Origin: Stenocarpella maydis
Taxonomy: Eukaryota > Ascomycota > Sordariomycetes > Diaporthales > Diaporthaceae
Reading direction: 5' to 3'
Length of the DNA: 64,000 bases
NCBI GenBank assembly: GCA_002270565.1
Contig: NQMI01000001.1
Coordinates: forward strand, 63,973 to 127,972
The notes beneath the pieces were generated by a model. It did no database searches. It saw nothing but the letters and a program-made list of their open reading frames with translations, and had not been told where the DNA came from. A program made the translations under genes and the position numbers. Positions 22,158 to 32,857 of the stretch are shown piece by piece. The stretch's first letter is position 1. Every line of letters starts with the position of its first letter.

Positions 22158-25100
22158 TCAGATCGCAATAAAGAAGCTCTTCTCCCCTTCCTTGGGCTGC
22201 ACCCTCGCCCGCTCCATGATGGGATCGACGCACGCCAGCCGGATCCTTTCTGTCGTCGCCGGGCTCTCCAGCCTCAGCAGCCCGTCGTCCCTCGGGTCCA
22301 CATCGGCCGCTCCCTCGGCCACCGTCCTCGCCTGCACCCCGTACTGGGCGCGGGCGGCCTTGAGCCCGTCGCGGATGGCAAAGAAGACCGAGCTCCCCAT
22401 GAACAGCGGCGGCTCGCCCACGCCGCGGCTGCGCTGGATCGTCCTCAGGTCCTGCCACTCGACGTCCTTGAGCAGGCTGACGTTGAACACCTGCGGCACG
22501 TCGCGGAACCCGGGGATCTTGTACGCGCCGGGGCCGCGCGTGAACAGGTTGCCCGCCTGCGGCCCGTTGCGCAGCCACAGGGACTCCTCCATCGTGAAGA
22601 GCCCCATGCCTTGTACGAACGCCCCCTGGATCTGCCCGTAGTCGATGGACGGGTTGATCGACCGCCCCACGTCCATCTTGACGTCTGCACGCAGGCACGT
22701 CCACGTGCCCGTGAGCGTGTCGATCTCCACCTCGGCGGCTGCAACCCCCTGCGTGAAGTAAAAGTACATCTTCCCCTTGTTCTCGCCCCAGGTGTAGCCG
22801 ATCTCTGGTGTCTTGTAGAAGCCCTGTGCTGAGAGGTTGACCCGGTCGAAGTATGCAGCATGGGCGAGCTCCTTCATCGTTGCGCCCGGGCCGAGCTTCT
22901 CCCGGTACGGAGCAAGGCGCTCGTTGAGCTGTTCGCACGCATTGTATATCGCGTAGCCGTTGAGGTCAGACGAGGCGGAAGCCGCTGTGGCGCTTGCGTT
23001 GGCTACCGTGTTGGTCGCCGTCTCAGAGATGAAGACGTTATCCAGGGGAACTTTGAGAGCTTCCGCCGCGATCATGGCCATCTTCGTGTGGAGGCCCTGG
23101 CCCATTTCTGTGCCGCCATGTGCCACCAGGACGGATCCATCGTGATAGATGTGCACCAAGGCGCCGGCTTGGTTAAACCAGAGAGCAGTGAAGGAGATGC
23201 CAAACTTGGTCGGAACGATGGCCTAAAACGTGTCGCCAGTCAGTATTTGCATTGGGGCTTGTTGACTTGAGAGATGAAAGAGCTCACCAGCCCTCGCTTC
23301 CGCCACTTGTGTGTCTCGTTGAACCTCGAAATCGCCTCCCTTCTCTCCGCATACTGCACCTCGTCCTGCACTTGCTTGTACATGAGTGGTACGTGCCAGT
23401 CCGTCAGTTTCTGATTGAAGTGCGTCTCCTCCTCAGGTTTGTACATGTTTATTTCCCGAAGCCTCTCGACGGGCATGTCGAGGCGGTCAGCAACCTCACT
23501 CATGTAGGACTCGGCGATAAAGAGCCCCTGCGGCCCGCCAAACCCCCGGAAAGCTGTGTTTGACATTGTGTTTGTTCTGCAAATCCGCCCACGCACGTGG
23601 ATATTGGGGATCAGGTAGCAATTGTCCGAGTGCGTCATAGCACGCTCGCACACGGCCGCTGACAAGTCCCAGCTCCAGCCACCGTTGTTGAAGACGTCCA
23701 GGTCGAGTGCTTGGATCTTGCCGTCTTTGTTGACACCCACTTTCCATCTCCCGAGGAAGGGATGTCGCTGGCCAGAGGTGACCATGTCCTCCTCGCGTGT
23801 CAGCATACATCGAACAGGTCTGCGCGTTTTCTGAGCAGCGAGTGCGAGGATCGTGCTCAATTGGATACACCGTGTCTCCTTGCCGCCGAAGCCGCCACCT
23901 AGACGTTTGACCTTGACGACGACTTTGTTAGCCTGGACCCCCAGGACCCTGGCTGCATATGCCTGGGATTCATTGCAGTTCTGCGAGCTCGACCAGATTT
24001 CCATCTCGCCGTCTTCCGGCTTCGGTATCACGACACAGGCATTTGTTTCGAGATAGAAATGTTCCTGCCCGCCCATCCGAGCAACACCACTGAAGGTGTA
24101 GTCGCTGTTCTTGAACGCCTCCTCAGGGTCTCCCTTCTTGATCTCTCGGAAGAAGTTGAAGAGGCTGTTCTTCTCGATGGCCTCCTCCATGGTAAAGATG
24201 GCAGGGAGCTCCTCATATTCGACCTTGACAGCTCTTGCGCCCTCTGCTGCCCTCTGCTGCGAGGTTGCTAGAACCAAAGCGATGGGCTGGCCAGCAGTGA
24301 AGATCTCATCCTCGGCGAAGAACACCTCCTCAAAATGGGGTGCGCCCCAATGATTCGCCTCCTTGTTCGGCATGTCTTTGTGGTCAATGTAGTCCACAAC
24401 GCCTGGGATGTCCAGTGCAGCAGAGTAGTCAACCGACTTGATTTTTGCGTGAGCCTTGGTCGACAAGACGAGGCAGCCGGAGAGCTCGTTGGCCAGCTTC
24501 GGGATGTCATCCGTATACTGTGCCTCGCCCGTCGTCTGTTTTAATGCGGCAAGGTGAGGGTTGGCTTTCCCCACAATCGTCTGTTGATAGGCCAAAGCGG
24601 CAGTGCCATCTGTCTCACCAGTCGAGATGTCGCGCTCGAGTTCCTCCACCGCCTGCTTGTCGGTATGCTCGGTATCACCTAGACCGAGCATCACCTCGTG
24701 GTAGAACCGGTAGAAGAAGCTCATCGCCAGTGCCTTCCTGTAAGAAGCCATGCCGCCCGGCACACTGAACTGCAGGTTGAAATCTTGCTCAAGTGCGTTC
24801 ATGGTTCCCTCAAGGGTCTCAAGCTCCGCGAACTCCTTGCCAACCAGGAAATCGTTTGCCAGTTTGGCAGCTGTTGTCACGGCGGCCATACCCCCGAAAC
24901 AAAGATTGGCCTGCTCCACGACGCCCTTGTCGTCGAGCCTGACTCGCAAGGCGCCAGTGACTATGGCGATGTCATCATCCTTCCTCTTGGCCTGCTTGTA
25001 GGCTCTGAAGAACTCGCGGCCCGGCTCGGTCAGTGGGATGCGAATCGAAGCGAGGATATCCTCGGGTGCGAGAACCGTCCGCCTGTAGCCCTTGAAAAAC

Positions 25101-26455
25101 CCGGACATGGGTATTTCTGTGGTCTTTCCAGCGGACTTTGCGAATAATACCGCGTCAGACGCCATGAAGACTGGGTTGAGGTCAGAGATTGGGGAGGCAG
25201 TGGCAAGGTTGCCTGCGGGGGTGCCGACGTTGCGGATCTGGCGGCCTGCGAAGTATTTGAGCTGCTTGTACATGGCCTCGAATACTTGAGCCCTGTCCTT
25301 GCCGTAGTGAGTTATGGCTTCTTGGCATATCCTCTCCAGATCGGTGAGAATGACGTTGCCTCCGATCTCAACGTGGCCATGCTCGAAAGAATACTGTCTC
25401 AGCTCAGCAATGTCGCCAACATAAACCGAGACCGGATAATGCATGGCTTTGAACTTGATTTCGATCTGCGTTTCGGTGCTCCCACCGATGATCTTGGCGG
25501 CCGGGTAGGCGCTTTTTATCTGAAGCAACTGGTCCAGGGTGACGGGTCGATACCACTTCTTGCGCTTGTTTCCGAACGCAAGCGGCCTGAAGTCGTGCCT
25601 TTTGAGGGCCGGCGGGAAGATCAGCTCGGTGTCGGGCTTGTACTCGATGAAGCCTGGCGGGGTGAATCTTTTGGTGAGTTGATGGCCCTCGCCCGGGCCG
25701 TTGGCCGTGCTCTTGCAGCACCCAGCACCCGCACCGTCCCCGTTAGCATTTTCCATACAGCAGCCGCTCCCGCCGTTGGCTGTGGCCTTCCCACAGCCAG
25801 CGCTGGCACCGAAGGTCTTTGCCGAATCGAGGATGGGTCGGTACCCGGTGCATCGACAGAGATTGCCATCAAATGCCTCTTCGATGTCCTCATCGGTGGG
25901 GGAATCGTTGTTACGAAGGAGAGCATAGAGGCTCATGACTATACCAGGCGTACAAAAGCCACACTGGGATCCGTTGCCCCTGGCGATGCGTTCCTGGGCG
26001 GGGTGTGGAGACTTGACATTCCCGATGCCCTCAACCGTGATGACATGCTTGCCATCGACGCTTGCCAGCGGGGCGAGGCAGGCGTTGACGCTGGCATGAT
26101 AGATGGCCTTGGTGGTTGGGTTGTACTGGCTCACCACTACGGTGCATGCACCACAACCGCCCTCGGAGCAGCCGCTGGGAGAGGGTCAGTATGTATGCAT
26201 GGAGGATGGAGTCTGGAGGGGCCAAGGAGGACCGTATATGGGCGGATGGGGCCTACGAAACAGAGTTGAGACATACAGCTTAGTCCCCGTCAGCCCGATG
26301 CCTCTGAGATACTCAAGCAAGGTCACTTCGGGATCGACATCATCCAGCACAACACGGGTGCCGTTCAGGTAGAAGCGAATGGTGTCATCGAAGTTTATTG
26401 CGAGAGAGTCGAGCTGCGGCGCAGCTCGCTCGGGTGAGAGAGCGGCAGGAGCCAT
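22158..26455 (-). CDS. XDH: Xanthine dehydrogenase (purine hydroxylase I)
   Basis: Molybdo-flavo-iron-sulfur enzyme oxidising hypoxanthine to xanthine and xanthine to uric acid. Exons are 26277-26455, 23288-26174 and 22158-23222, giving 1376 residues, the full family length. In order: a plant-type 2Fe-2S domain with CSEGGCGAC; the second 2Fe-2S domain with CGFCTPG and CRCTGYRP; a Cys-rich linker (GCCMENANG, AGCCKSTANG); the FAD domain with KIIGGSTETQ and GTPAGNLATASPISD; then the molybdopterin domain with LGGGFGGKETR, FRGFGGPQG, GGTEMGQG and the catalytic Glu in GVGEPPLF. It ends with ERIRLACVDP. Intron phases close and restore family sequence (TGTKL|GCSEGG and KRGL|AIVPTKFG). Fungal homologues (hxA) are induced by uric acid and nitrogen limitation, but I did not identify the sites. 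Confidence 0.96.
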
Positions 26456-26689
26456 GTCGATGATATTTGCCACCCTTTGCGATGGTGTTGCTAGCCGGGT
26501 TTGAAACAAGCCCGGGGCGGTGAGGACAGACCGAGCGGTCAGGACAGAAGCAAAGGTGACAACCAAATGGCAAGGGCTACGATGGAGGGCAGCAGCAGGT
26601 GGCCTTGGGAGGAGGAGAAGCGAGGGAGAAGAAGAAGAAAGATGAAAAGCAATGAGAACGGTCAGAAGAAGGCCAGACGTCATCAACGG

Positions 26690-26746
26690 ACAAGCGACAA
26701 GCGACAAGCGACAAGCGACAAGCGACAAGCAACAAGCAACAAGCAA
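26690..26746. repeat. Tandem heptamer repeat acaagcg/acaagca
   Basis: About eight copies of a 7-bp unit; the first five are acaagcg and the later ones acaagca. It lies about 240 bp upstream of the XDH ATG, where a leader or promoter would be. Confidence 0.9.
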
Positions 26747-27933
26747 TCAATCACAGCGTCGAGGTTGATAATCACAGCCAGGAACCTCGAGCATCAGCCC
26801 GAGCCGGATAGCCCACGCCTCCAAAGCCCCAGGCTGTGAGTTGGAGACGGAGCTGCGTCCTTATCGTGCACTAGGAGTGACGCTCGCCTAGCCTGGGGAA
26901 GGCCCCACCGCGTGCGTACAACCCGAGGTCCGCTACGGCGCTCACCAGAGCCCCCCTGCAACCCCGCCGGTTCCAGGCCCCGTCCGGGGGCGGCCGGCCG
27001 ACATTGCGGTCCGGAAGCCACCGACTCATCTGCCTGAATGAAGCCCACAGATGGCCATTGCCCTCCCGCACCACCCTCGGGCATGATAAGAAATGCAGCC
27101 CGACTCACTATCGCCCACGAGGCATTTGATCAGTGCCTCCCTGGGCAGGGTGTCTATCCAGCCCGTTCCCTCCGAGGCTCGTCAGGAGCAGTCAACTCGT
27201 TTTCCTACACGGTATGCGCACGAAGCCAGAGGACATGGCCACAGGCAGCAGGCAGACACAAGCCATGGTCTTCACCTGCGTCCGTGTCGCTGCCACCCCT
27301 CGGCTTGCAGACTCGTCCAGGCCCGAGGCCAGCGCGCGCTGAACCGCAACGCGCGCGGCTGGTCTGGGGCCCGGGCCCGTCACGGCCCACAGGCGGGCAA
27401 ATTGATGGGACGAACGTTGCCCCGCTCGCCCCGAACTAACGCGCCTCGGGCGTTACGAATAAGCCCGCCACCACGAGCATCGAGGAGGCCCGATAAACTT
27501 GCCGACGATGCCATCAGCGCCCCCTGGGAGGCCTTAGCAGGATTGGTAGCACATGGCCTGCCCGCGCGTTAGATACCGCAATCCACACTCGAGGCCAGGA
27601 GGCGGAGCCGCTCCCCAGGTTTCAGGAAACCTTCCCCAGACCCGAACAGGCAGGGCACACCAAGCAACCAACAATTTAGAGTTGAGCCTGAGCGCAGCTA
27701 TTGCGCATTGGAAACACACGGCGGCACATTTGCTTCCCGATCCAAGCTACCCCGCGGGGTAGCACCGGGTGCATGAGGCCAGACCTAGGCGGCTTTCTAT
27801 GCCATTTTTGCCGTGGGCGGATGATTGTGCGAAGTTTACTTGGATACGTCCTCAGTGGACCCTGGCAGCCCACCTGCATGAGTTCCATATTGCCCAGACG
27901 CCCCGTGAAGCTCAACATGTTTGGGAGCCGCGC

Positions 27934-27963
27934 TCTGGTCTGCTCTGGTCTGCTCTGGTCTGC
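27934..27963. repeat. Three tandem copies of a 10-bp unit (ctctggtctg)
   Basis: The unit occurs three times head to tail about 210 bp before the ALDH start codon. No known binding site matches it. Confidence 0.8.
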
Positions 27964-28170
27964 ATAAGAGGCCCCGGCCTCCTCTTCCCCCTGGGCCTGG
28001 GGGCCGTGGCATCTTGCCTCAGATATAACAAGCACTTGTGCTCAGCAGCAGATACCTGTCTCGCCCTCTCATCAACGTGCAGTGGGTAATAATTGCCAAG
28101 AAACCCCCCCCCCCACCAACCAACTAACACCGCCAGGACGAAGATAGGAAGATTGTGAACAGGCTTCACG

Positions 28171-29730
28171 ATGGGCAGCCTCGAGAGTCCAGAGTTCTAC
28201 AACATCATCAATGGCGAGAGGCGCTCCTCCTCCAGCTCTCACCAGGTCACCGACCCACGGACAGGACAGCCGCTCTGGGATGCGCCAATAGCCAGCACGC
28301 AAGACCTGGAGGAGGCCATCGAGGCCGCCAACAAGGCCTTCAGGACGTGGGGGCGGACCACCGTGGCAGAGCGCCAGGATGCCCTCCGCAAGGTGGTCGA
28401 TGTCGTGAACAACAACCAGGCCGAGCTGGCCGGCTACGCCATGCGCGAGACGGGCAAGTCGTCGCTCATGGGCCAGATCGAGATCGGCAACACGGGCCGC
28501 CAGATAGAGGCCATCATCAACCAGGCGCTCCAGGACTATGTGCAGCATGAGGACGACAAGGTCAAGATTGTGGCTACGCACCCCCCTCTGGGCGTGGTCG
28601 GCGCCATCTGCCCGTGGAATTTCCCTGTCATCCTGTCGACCCTCAAGATCGCCTCGGCCCTGATCACGGGCAACTGCTGCATCGTCAAGCCCTCGCCCTT
28701 CACCCCCTACGCGGTGATGCGCCTGATCGAGCTGTGCATACCCGTACTGCCGGCGGGCGTGCTGCAGGTCGTCAACGGCGGCGCGGACCTTGGCGCCCTC
28801 ATGACTACCCACCCGGGCATCGCCAAGATCTCCTTCACCGGGCAGACCTCCACGGGTAAGAAGGTCATGGCCAGCTGCGCCTCCACCCTCAAGAAGGTCA
28901 CTCTCGAGCTCGCCGGCAACGACGCCGCCATCGTCTTCCCGGACGTCGACGTCGCCGAGGCCGTCACCAAGACCTCCACCGGCGCCTTTTTCAACGCCGG
29001 CCAGATGTGCGTCGCCACCAAGCGCATCTACGTCCACGAGGACATCTACGACGACTTCCTCGACCGCTTCATCGCAGAGACCCGCGACAAGTGCCGCATT
29101 GTCGAGGACGCGGGCGTCCCCACCATCTTCGGCCCCGTCTCCAACAAGCTGCAGTACGACACCGTCAACAGGGTCATCGCCGACGCCAAGGGGCGTGACC
29201 TGCGCCTCGAGGTCGTCGATGGGAACAAGGTCCCCGCGAGCGGCTTCTGGGTCCCCGCCACCGTGGTCGTGAACCCCCCGGAGGACGCGCTCGTCGTGAA
29301 GGAGGAGCAGTTCGGTAAGCCCCCCCCCCGTTCTTTCTTCCCACTCTGGCCCCGGCCCCGGCCCCGGCCCCGAAGAAAGCTCCCTATGCGCTCATCAGAC
29401 CATTTTCCCCGAGACCTGCTGACTGACACAAAACTCTTAAAAGGCCCCGTCATCCCGATCCTCAAGTGGCGCGACGAGGAGGACGTCCTGGCCCGCGCGA
29501 ACCTGGATAACGCCGGCCTCGCCGCCGCCGTCTACGCCAAGGACCTAGCCCGCGCCGAGAGCCTCGCGCGGAGGATCGAGGCCGGCTCCGTGTACATCAA
29601 CACCTTCGAGCTGCCCAACGAGAACGCCTTCTTCTCGGGCATGAAGGACAGCGGCATCGGCGGCGAGATGGGCAAGCAGGGCCTGCTCAGCTACTGCTAC
29701 ACGCAGAGCCTGCACTTCTCAAAGGTGTAG
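28171..29730 (+). CDS. NAD(P)-dependent aldehyde dehydrogenase
   Basis: Aldehyde dehydrogenase superfamily enzyme oxidising an aldehyde to a carboxylate. Exons are 28171-29314 and 29444-29730, giving 476 residues. The intron has donor GTAAGC and acceptor TTAAAAG. It is 129 bp and has no in-frame stop, so the unspliced frame reads through as 519 residues. Splicing restores the family junction EEQFG|PVIPI. Visible: the PWNFPV motif, KPSPFTP (cofactor Lys), FTGQTSTGK, the general-base Glu in LELAGND, and the nucleophile Cys in NAGQMC. The motif around the Glu usually reads ELGG; here it is ELAG. No targeting signal, so probably cytosolic. Substrate unknown. The ATG at 28171 follows stop codons and suits the family. 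Confidence 0.92.
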   Translation: MGSLESPEFYNIINGERRSSSSSHQVTDPRTGQPLWDAPIASTQDLEEAIEAANKAFRTWGRTTVAERQDALRKVVDVVNNNQAELAGYAMRETGKSSLMGQIEIGNTGRQIEAIINQALQDYVQHEDDKVKIVATHPPLGVVGAICPWNFPVILSTLKIASALITGNCCIVKPSPFTPYAVMRLIELCIPVLPAGVLQVVNGGADLGALMTTHPGIAKISFTGQTSTGKKVMASCASTLKKVTLELAGNDAAIVFPDVDVAEAVTKTSTGAFFNAGQMCVATKRIYVHEDIYDDFLDRFIAETRDKCRIVEDAGVPTIFGPVSNKLQYDTVNRVIADAKGRDLRLEVVDGNKVPASGFWVPATVVVNPPEDALVVKEEQFGKPPPRSFFPLWPRPRPRPRRKLPMRSSDHFPRDLLTDTKLLKGPVIPILKWRDEEDVLARANLDNAGLAAAVYAKDLARAESLARRIEAGSVYINTFELPNENAFFSGMKDSGIGGEMGKQGLLSYCYTQSLHFSKV

Positions 29731-30332
29731 GAGGCGTTCGGGGGCGGGTGTGGCTTGCAGGTACTGACCTGTGGTGGTGCGTCCTCGGACTGACCTCGCG
29801 AGCGGTTGTTACATTTACCCGGGTTCTAAAGTGGGTGGCCCGCCAGGCGCTGGGCGGGCTATGTGGCCCATTGGAGCAAGCCTCTAGAAAATATTTGGCA
29901 GCAAGTCTGAATCTATTAATTACTATGCACATCTCGCCCTGTGGGGAACGGTTCGAGACTCGTCAAGCAGGGCCGCATTCGATGATGGCCCGGCAAAGAA
30001 GCCTGCATCTACTGGTACTCTGGTTGGTCGCGTCTCTTAACAAGCCAAATGAATCATTGTCAAAAAAAAAAATTGTAATTCTTGTCAAGCTATAGGGTAT
30101 CATCCTTTCAACTAGTTGTTCCCTTGACCCTTTGTTTGCGCCAGCCAGTTTCCGAACCGAATTACCAAAGTACCGAAGCAACACCCGCAACCCCTTGCAT
30201 ACCAATCTGACCAAGCTGTCTGCCAAGAAAGCCGCGAGAGAGAGAGAAAACAACCTAGCAATCACTGTCATCACGAACAGCAGATCATGTACTAAGACCT
30301 CATCGATGGTTACCCCCAAATTCCCAATCCAC
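29731..30332. other. Convergent 3' flanks of ALDH and the RING/TRAF gene
   Basis: About 600 bp of moderately AT-rich sequence with an A-run near 30062-30071. No gene recognised. Confidence 0.5.
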
Positions 30333-32189
30333 TCACAAGCTTGGGCGCACGGGGCTGACTCGATCGCTCACACGGCGATGAGTGCTGACAGAGGAGTCGG
30401 CGGACCCACTACTACCAGCACCGCTGGCCCCCGAAGCTGCCTGTCCTGAGCCCGATTGGGCGTTGCCGTTGGCGGTACCAGATGAGCCGGCACTTCCTCC
30501 GCTGCCCAGTCCGCCCACGACGTCGGTGGCCTGCCTCTGGCGCGACCGCTGCAGGTCCATCAGCCAGCGGACGTGCATGCCCATGACGCCGAGCTGGCTG
30601 CGGGCCTCGACCAGCTGCTCCTTGACGGGCATGAGTTCGGTCATCATCCTTACCGACTGCCGGGCGTCCTGGTCGATCAGCGCCTTGGAGATGTTGGAGA
30701 TGCGCGTGTCCAGCTCGTCGAACATGCGGAACATGTACTCGGCCTGCTCGAGTTCGGAACCTTCCGGTAGTGGCATTGGCGAGCGGCCCTCGGCCATGAC
30801 TTCGTCGGAAATCATCTCAATCAAGGTTGAGGTTCCGTATCGTGACATCCTTGATTCCCTTCTCTGAAGCCTTGCGACCTTCTGTGCAAGTTCTTCTCGC
30901 TTCCTCCGTTCCTCCTGCAGGTCATCCTGCATCTCCTGGAGTTTGGTATCCATTTGCCGTTTCTGAAGCTGTATCTTCTGCTCCGTCTGAAGAGCCAATG
31001 ACTCCTTCATCTGCAGCATGTCGGCGTTGAGCCGCTTCTCAACGTCATCAACAAGTCCCTGGAATATTCCCCGGTCGCAGGTTTTCTCGTGCTCGGCGAC
31101 GCCGTTTCGCGTAGACGTGAACCAGCAACCCAGTCTTGAGTATGAGCATGTTGCCATTTCAACGCTGCAAGCTTCTCGGTGAGTTGCGAGCAGGTCTCGC
31201 GCGACTTCTCTCCCACAGTAATCACACGACGCCCCATATTTGGTACAGACAGTCATATGGTGCTGGACCTCGGTGGACAGGTCGATGGTGTCGTCGCAGT
31301 AGGCACACGTCCCATCGTGATGCCGACAGGCGGTTCCACGGCTCTTGCGGATTATCGTCTCCGCGCAGCCGCTGTCTGGACAGGGGCATAGTGTGAAGTC
31401 GCAGTCACTGTTTACATGTGTCTCAGCAATCGACCGCGGGCCAACCCACGAGCAGAGTTGCGCGTTGTTGGGGCACTTGACTTCCAGCTGGTCCAGCTGG
31501 GCGCTCAATTCCACAACCCGCACGAACCTGCGCGAGCCCCGTTCTCTGCCCACATTGAGCTCCGTCCTACATAGCGGACATGGCGCGCGGTTTCGAGACC
31601 TTCCCCTTGATTGTTCCAACGCTTGGTAGAGGCAAGCCTCACAGAAAGTGTGGCCGCAGGCCTTGGTTGTCATAGGCTTGTAGTATGGAGTTTTGCAGAT
31701 TCCACATAGCAGGTTGTCGTCTACCTCACTAGTGTACTCGAGGGCCTGCCAATCTACCATGGGCGTGGAAGTAGTGGGACTGCCTGGCGAATTCGCGTCA
31801 TCAGGAGGAGAGTGGCTGCCGGTCTCGTCCTCAGGGATCTGGAGTGGCAGGTTCGAGGGGATCCGCCGCGAGCCGGGCAAGGGTGTATTGGGGCTTATGG
31901 CCACCCTGGGGGCCAGCACGCGGTCGGAAAACTGTGGCCAGTGCAGTCCCGAGAATTCTTCCATTATTGCACCAATCGGTGTTGTGGACATGGAGGGAGT
32001 TGCCGATCCAGAAGTCGAGCCGGCAGGACTGGACGGACCGGCCAGGATTGTTTCTAGGTCGCGCACAAAACTGTCTGATGAGAGACGGCGAGTTGACGTC
32101 CGGGAAGGCTCCGGATTGGTTCGCGAAGGGCGAGTCGAGGTCGGGGAGCTCGCGCCCGAGGGCTCATTGGGGGTATTTGGAGGAGGCAT
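30333..32189 (-). CDS. RING and TRAF-type zinc finger protein, probable E3 ubiquitin ligase
   Basis: Single-exon gene, 618 residues. The first ~150 residues are Ser/Pro/Thr-rich and disordered. A C3HC4 RING finger lies at about 162-208: CGIC, ACGHTFCEAC, CPLC. TRAF-type zinc fingers follow at about 230-350, with repeated Cys/His pairs such as CDFTLCPCPDSGC, CDYCGREV and CSYSRLGCWF. A coiled coil rich in Glu, Lys and Gln occupies about 375-450. The tail is Gly/Ser-rich. This layout (RING, TRAF zinc fingers, coiled coil) matches TRAF-like ubiquitin ligases, but there is no MATH domain. The target is unknown. Stops flank the frame and no splice signal is needed. Confidence 0.82.
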   Translation of the reverse strand: MPPPNTPNEPSGASSPTSTRPSRTNPEPSRTSTRRLSSDSFVRDLETILAGPSSPAGSTSGSATPSMSTTPIGAIMEEFSGLHWPQFSDRVLAPRVAISPNTPLPGSRRIPSNLPLQIPEDETGSHSPPDDANSPGSPTTSTPMVDWQALEYTSEVDDNLLCGICKTPYYKPMTTKACGHTFCEACLYQALEQSRGRSRNRAPCPLCRTELNVGRERGSRRFVRVVELSAQLDQLEVKCPNNAQLCSWVGPRSIAETHVNSDCDFTLCPCPDSGCAETIIRKSRGTACRHHDGTCAYCDDTIDLSTEVQHHMTVCTKYGASCDYCGREVARDLLATHREACSVEMATCSYSRLGCWFTSTRNGVAEHEKTCDRGIFQGLVDDVEKRLNADMLQMKESLALQTEQKIQLQKRQMDTKLQEMQDDLQEERRKREELAQKVARLQRRESRMSRYGTSTLIEMISDEVMAEGRSPMPLPEGSELEQAEYMFRMFDELDTRISNISKALIDQDARQSVRMMTELMPVKEQLVEARSQLGVMGMHVRWLMDLQRSRQRQATDVVGGLGSGGSAGSSGTANGNAQSGSGQAASGASGAGSSGSADSSVSTHRRVSDRVSPVRPSL

Positions 32190-32857
32190 CTTCGGCCGGG
32201 TCGCGCTGTGAGGAGACCATGCATGTGACCAGGGGAATTAGTACGAGACCTGCCCAGGACCTGGAGAGGACCTGGAGGAACGAGGTGTTTTAGCCTTGGG
32301 CGAGCCGGTGTCGAGGCTGCAGCTATTTGCGGTTCACAAGGCCGTTGGTCGTCAGCAACGAGTCACTGGCCAGTGGTGACAGCGGCGTAGGTGGTTTGGT
32401 CGCAAGGCCCCTGGCGTACGGCAGTTAAAGTAGCCGAGGCAAGTCAGCTTAATCGATAAGCTACTCGAGTCAAGGGTGCTTACGTAAGACATCCAGGAAC
32501 TGAACCCATGTATTTGATGTCTTTGTTTAGAATTTATCAAAATCACAATCGATAATAATACGTGCTTCGGTACCCATGTCAATGGCGGGGGCCACAGCCC
32601 TCGTGGCCAGCATCGGTGTAACCTCAGCGTCACATCTTCAACGCTGAAAGCTGGTAACTATGCTCAGGTGTTCTGGGGTGAATATTCCAAGTATCCAGTT
32701 GCATTCGGTGGCCGACCATACAGGCAAATTGCTGTCGGACTGCTTGATCTGTACCGGTACTGGTGCCTCACAGTTTGGCGTTTGTATTTATTTCTCGCAT
32801 ACAAGTCTATAATTTCGCAATATCTATCCTGTTCTATTATCGCCCGCTGTTTTCCTT
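32190..32857. other. Upstream of the RING/TRAF gene; 3' flank of the transporter
   Basis: About 670 bp, mixed composition. No gene or known element recognised. Confidence 0.5.

Larger units (their letters stand above)
26456..28170. promoter_or_regulatory. Divergent upstream region of XDH and the aldehyde dehydrogenase
   Basis: About 1.7 kb between two divergent genes. It holds a heptanucleotide tandem repeat (26690-26746) and a 10-bp triplicate (27934-27963). The plus-strand frames between 27038 and 27572 are GC-rich and overlap each other in different frames, without family resemblance. The ALDH leader contains a C-run at 28106-28115. No further gene. Confidence 0.5.

Noticed and set aside
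25286..26269. Plus-strand frame of 327 codons opposite XDH
   Set aside because: Antisense of the FAD and iron-sulfur domains of XDH.
26690..26746. Direct repeats as a CRISPR array
   Set aside because: Seven-base units without spacers, in a eukaryotic context.
27038..27572. Overlapping GC-rich plus-strand frames upstream of ALDH
   Set aside because: Several frames are open at once, which indicates composition rather than coding; no splice support or similarity.
28072..29037. Minus-strand frame of 321 codons opposite the ALDH
   Set aside because: Antisense shadow; Asp/Gly/Val-rich composition is typical of reversed GC-rich coding DNA.
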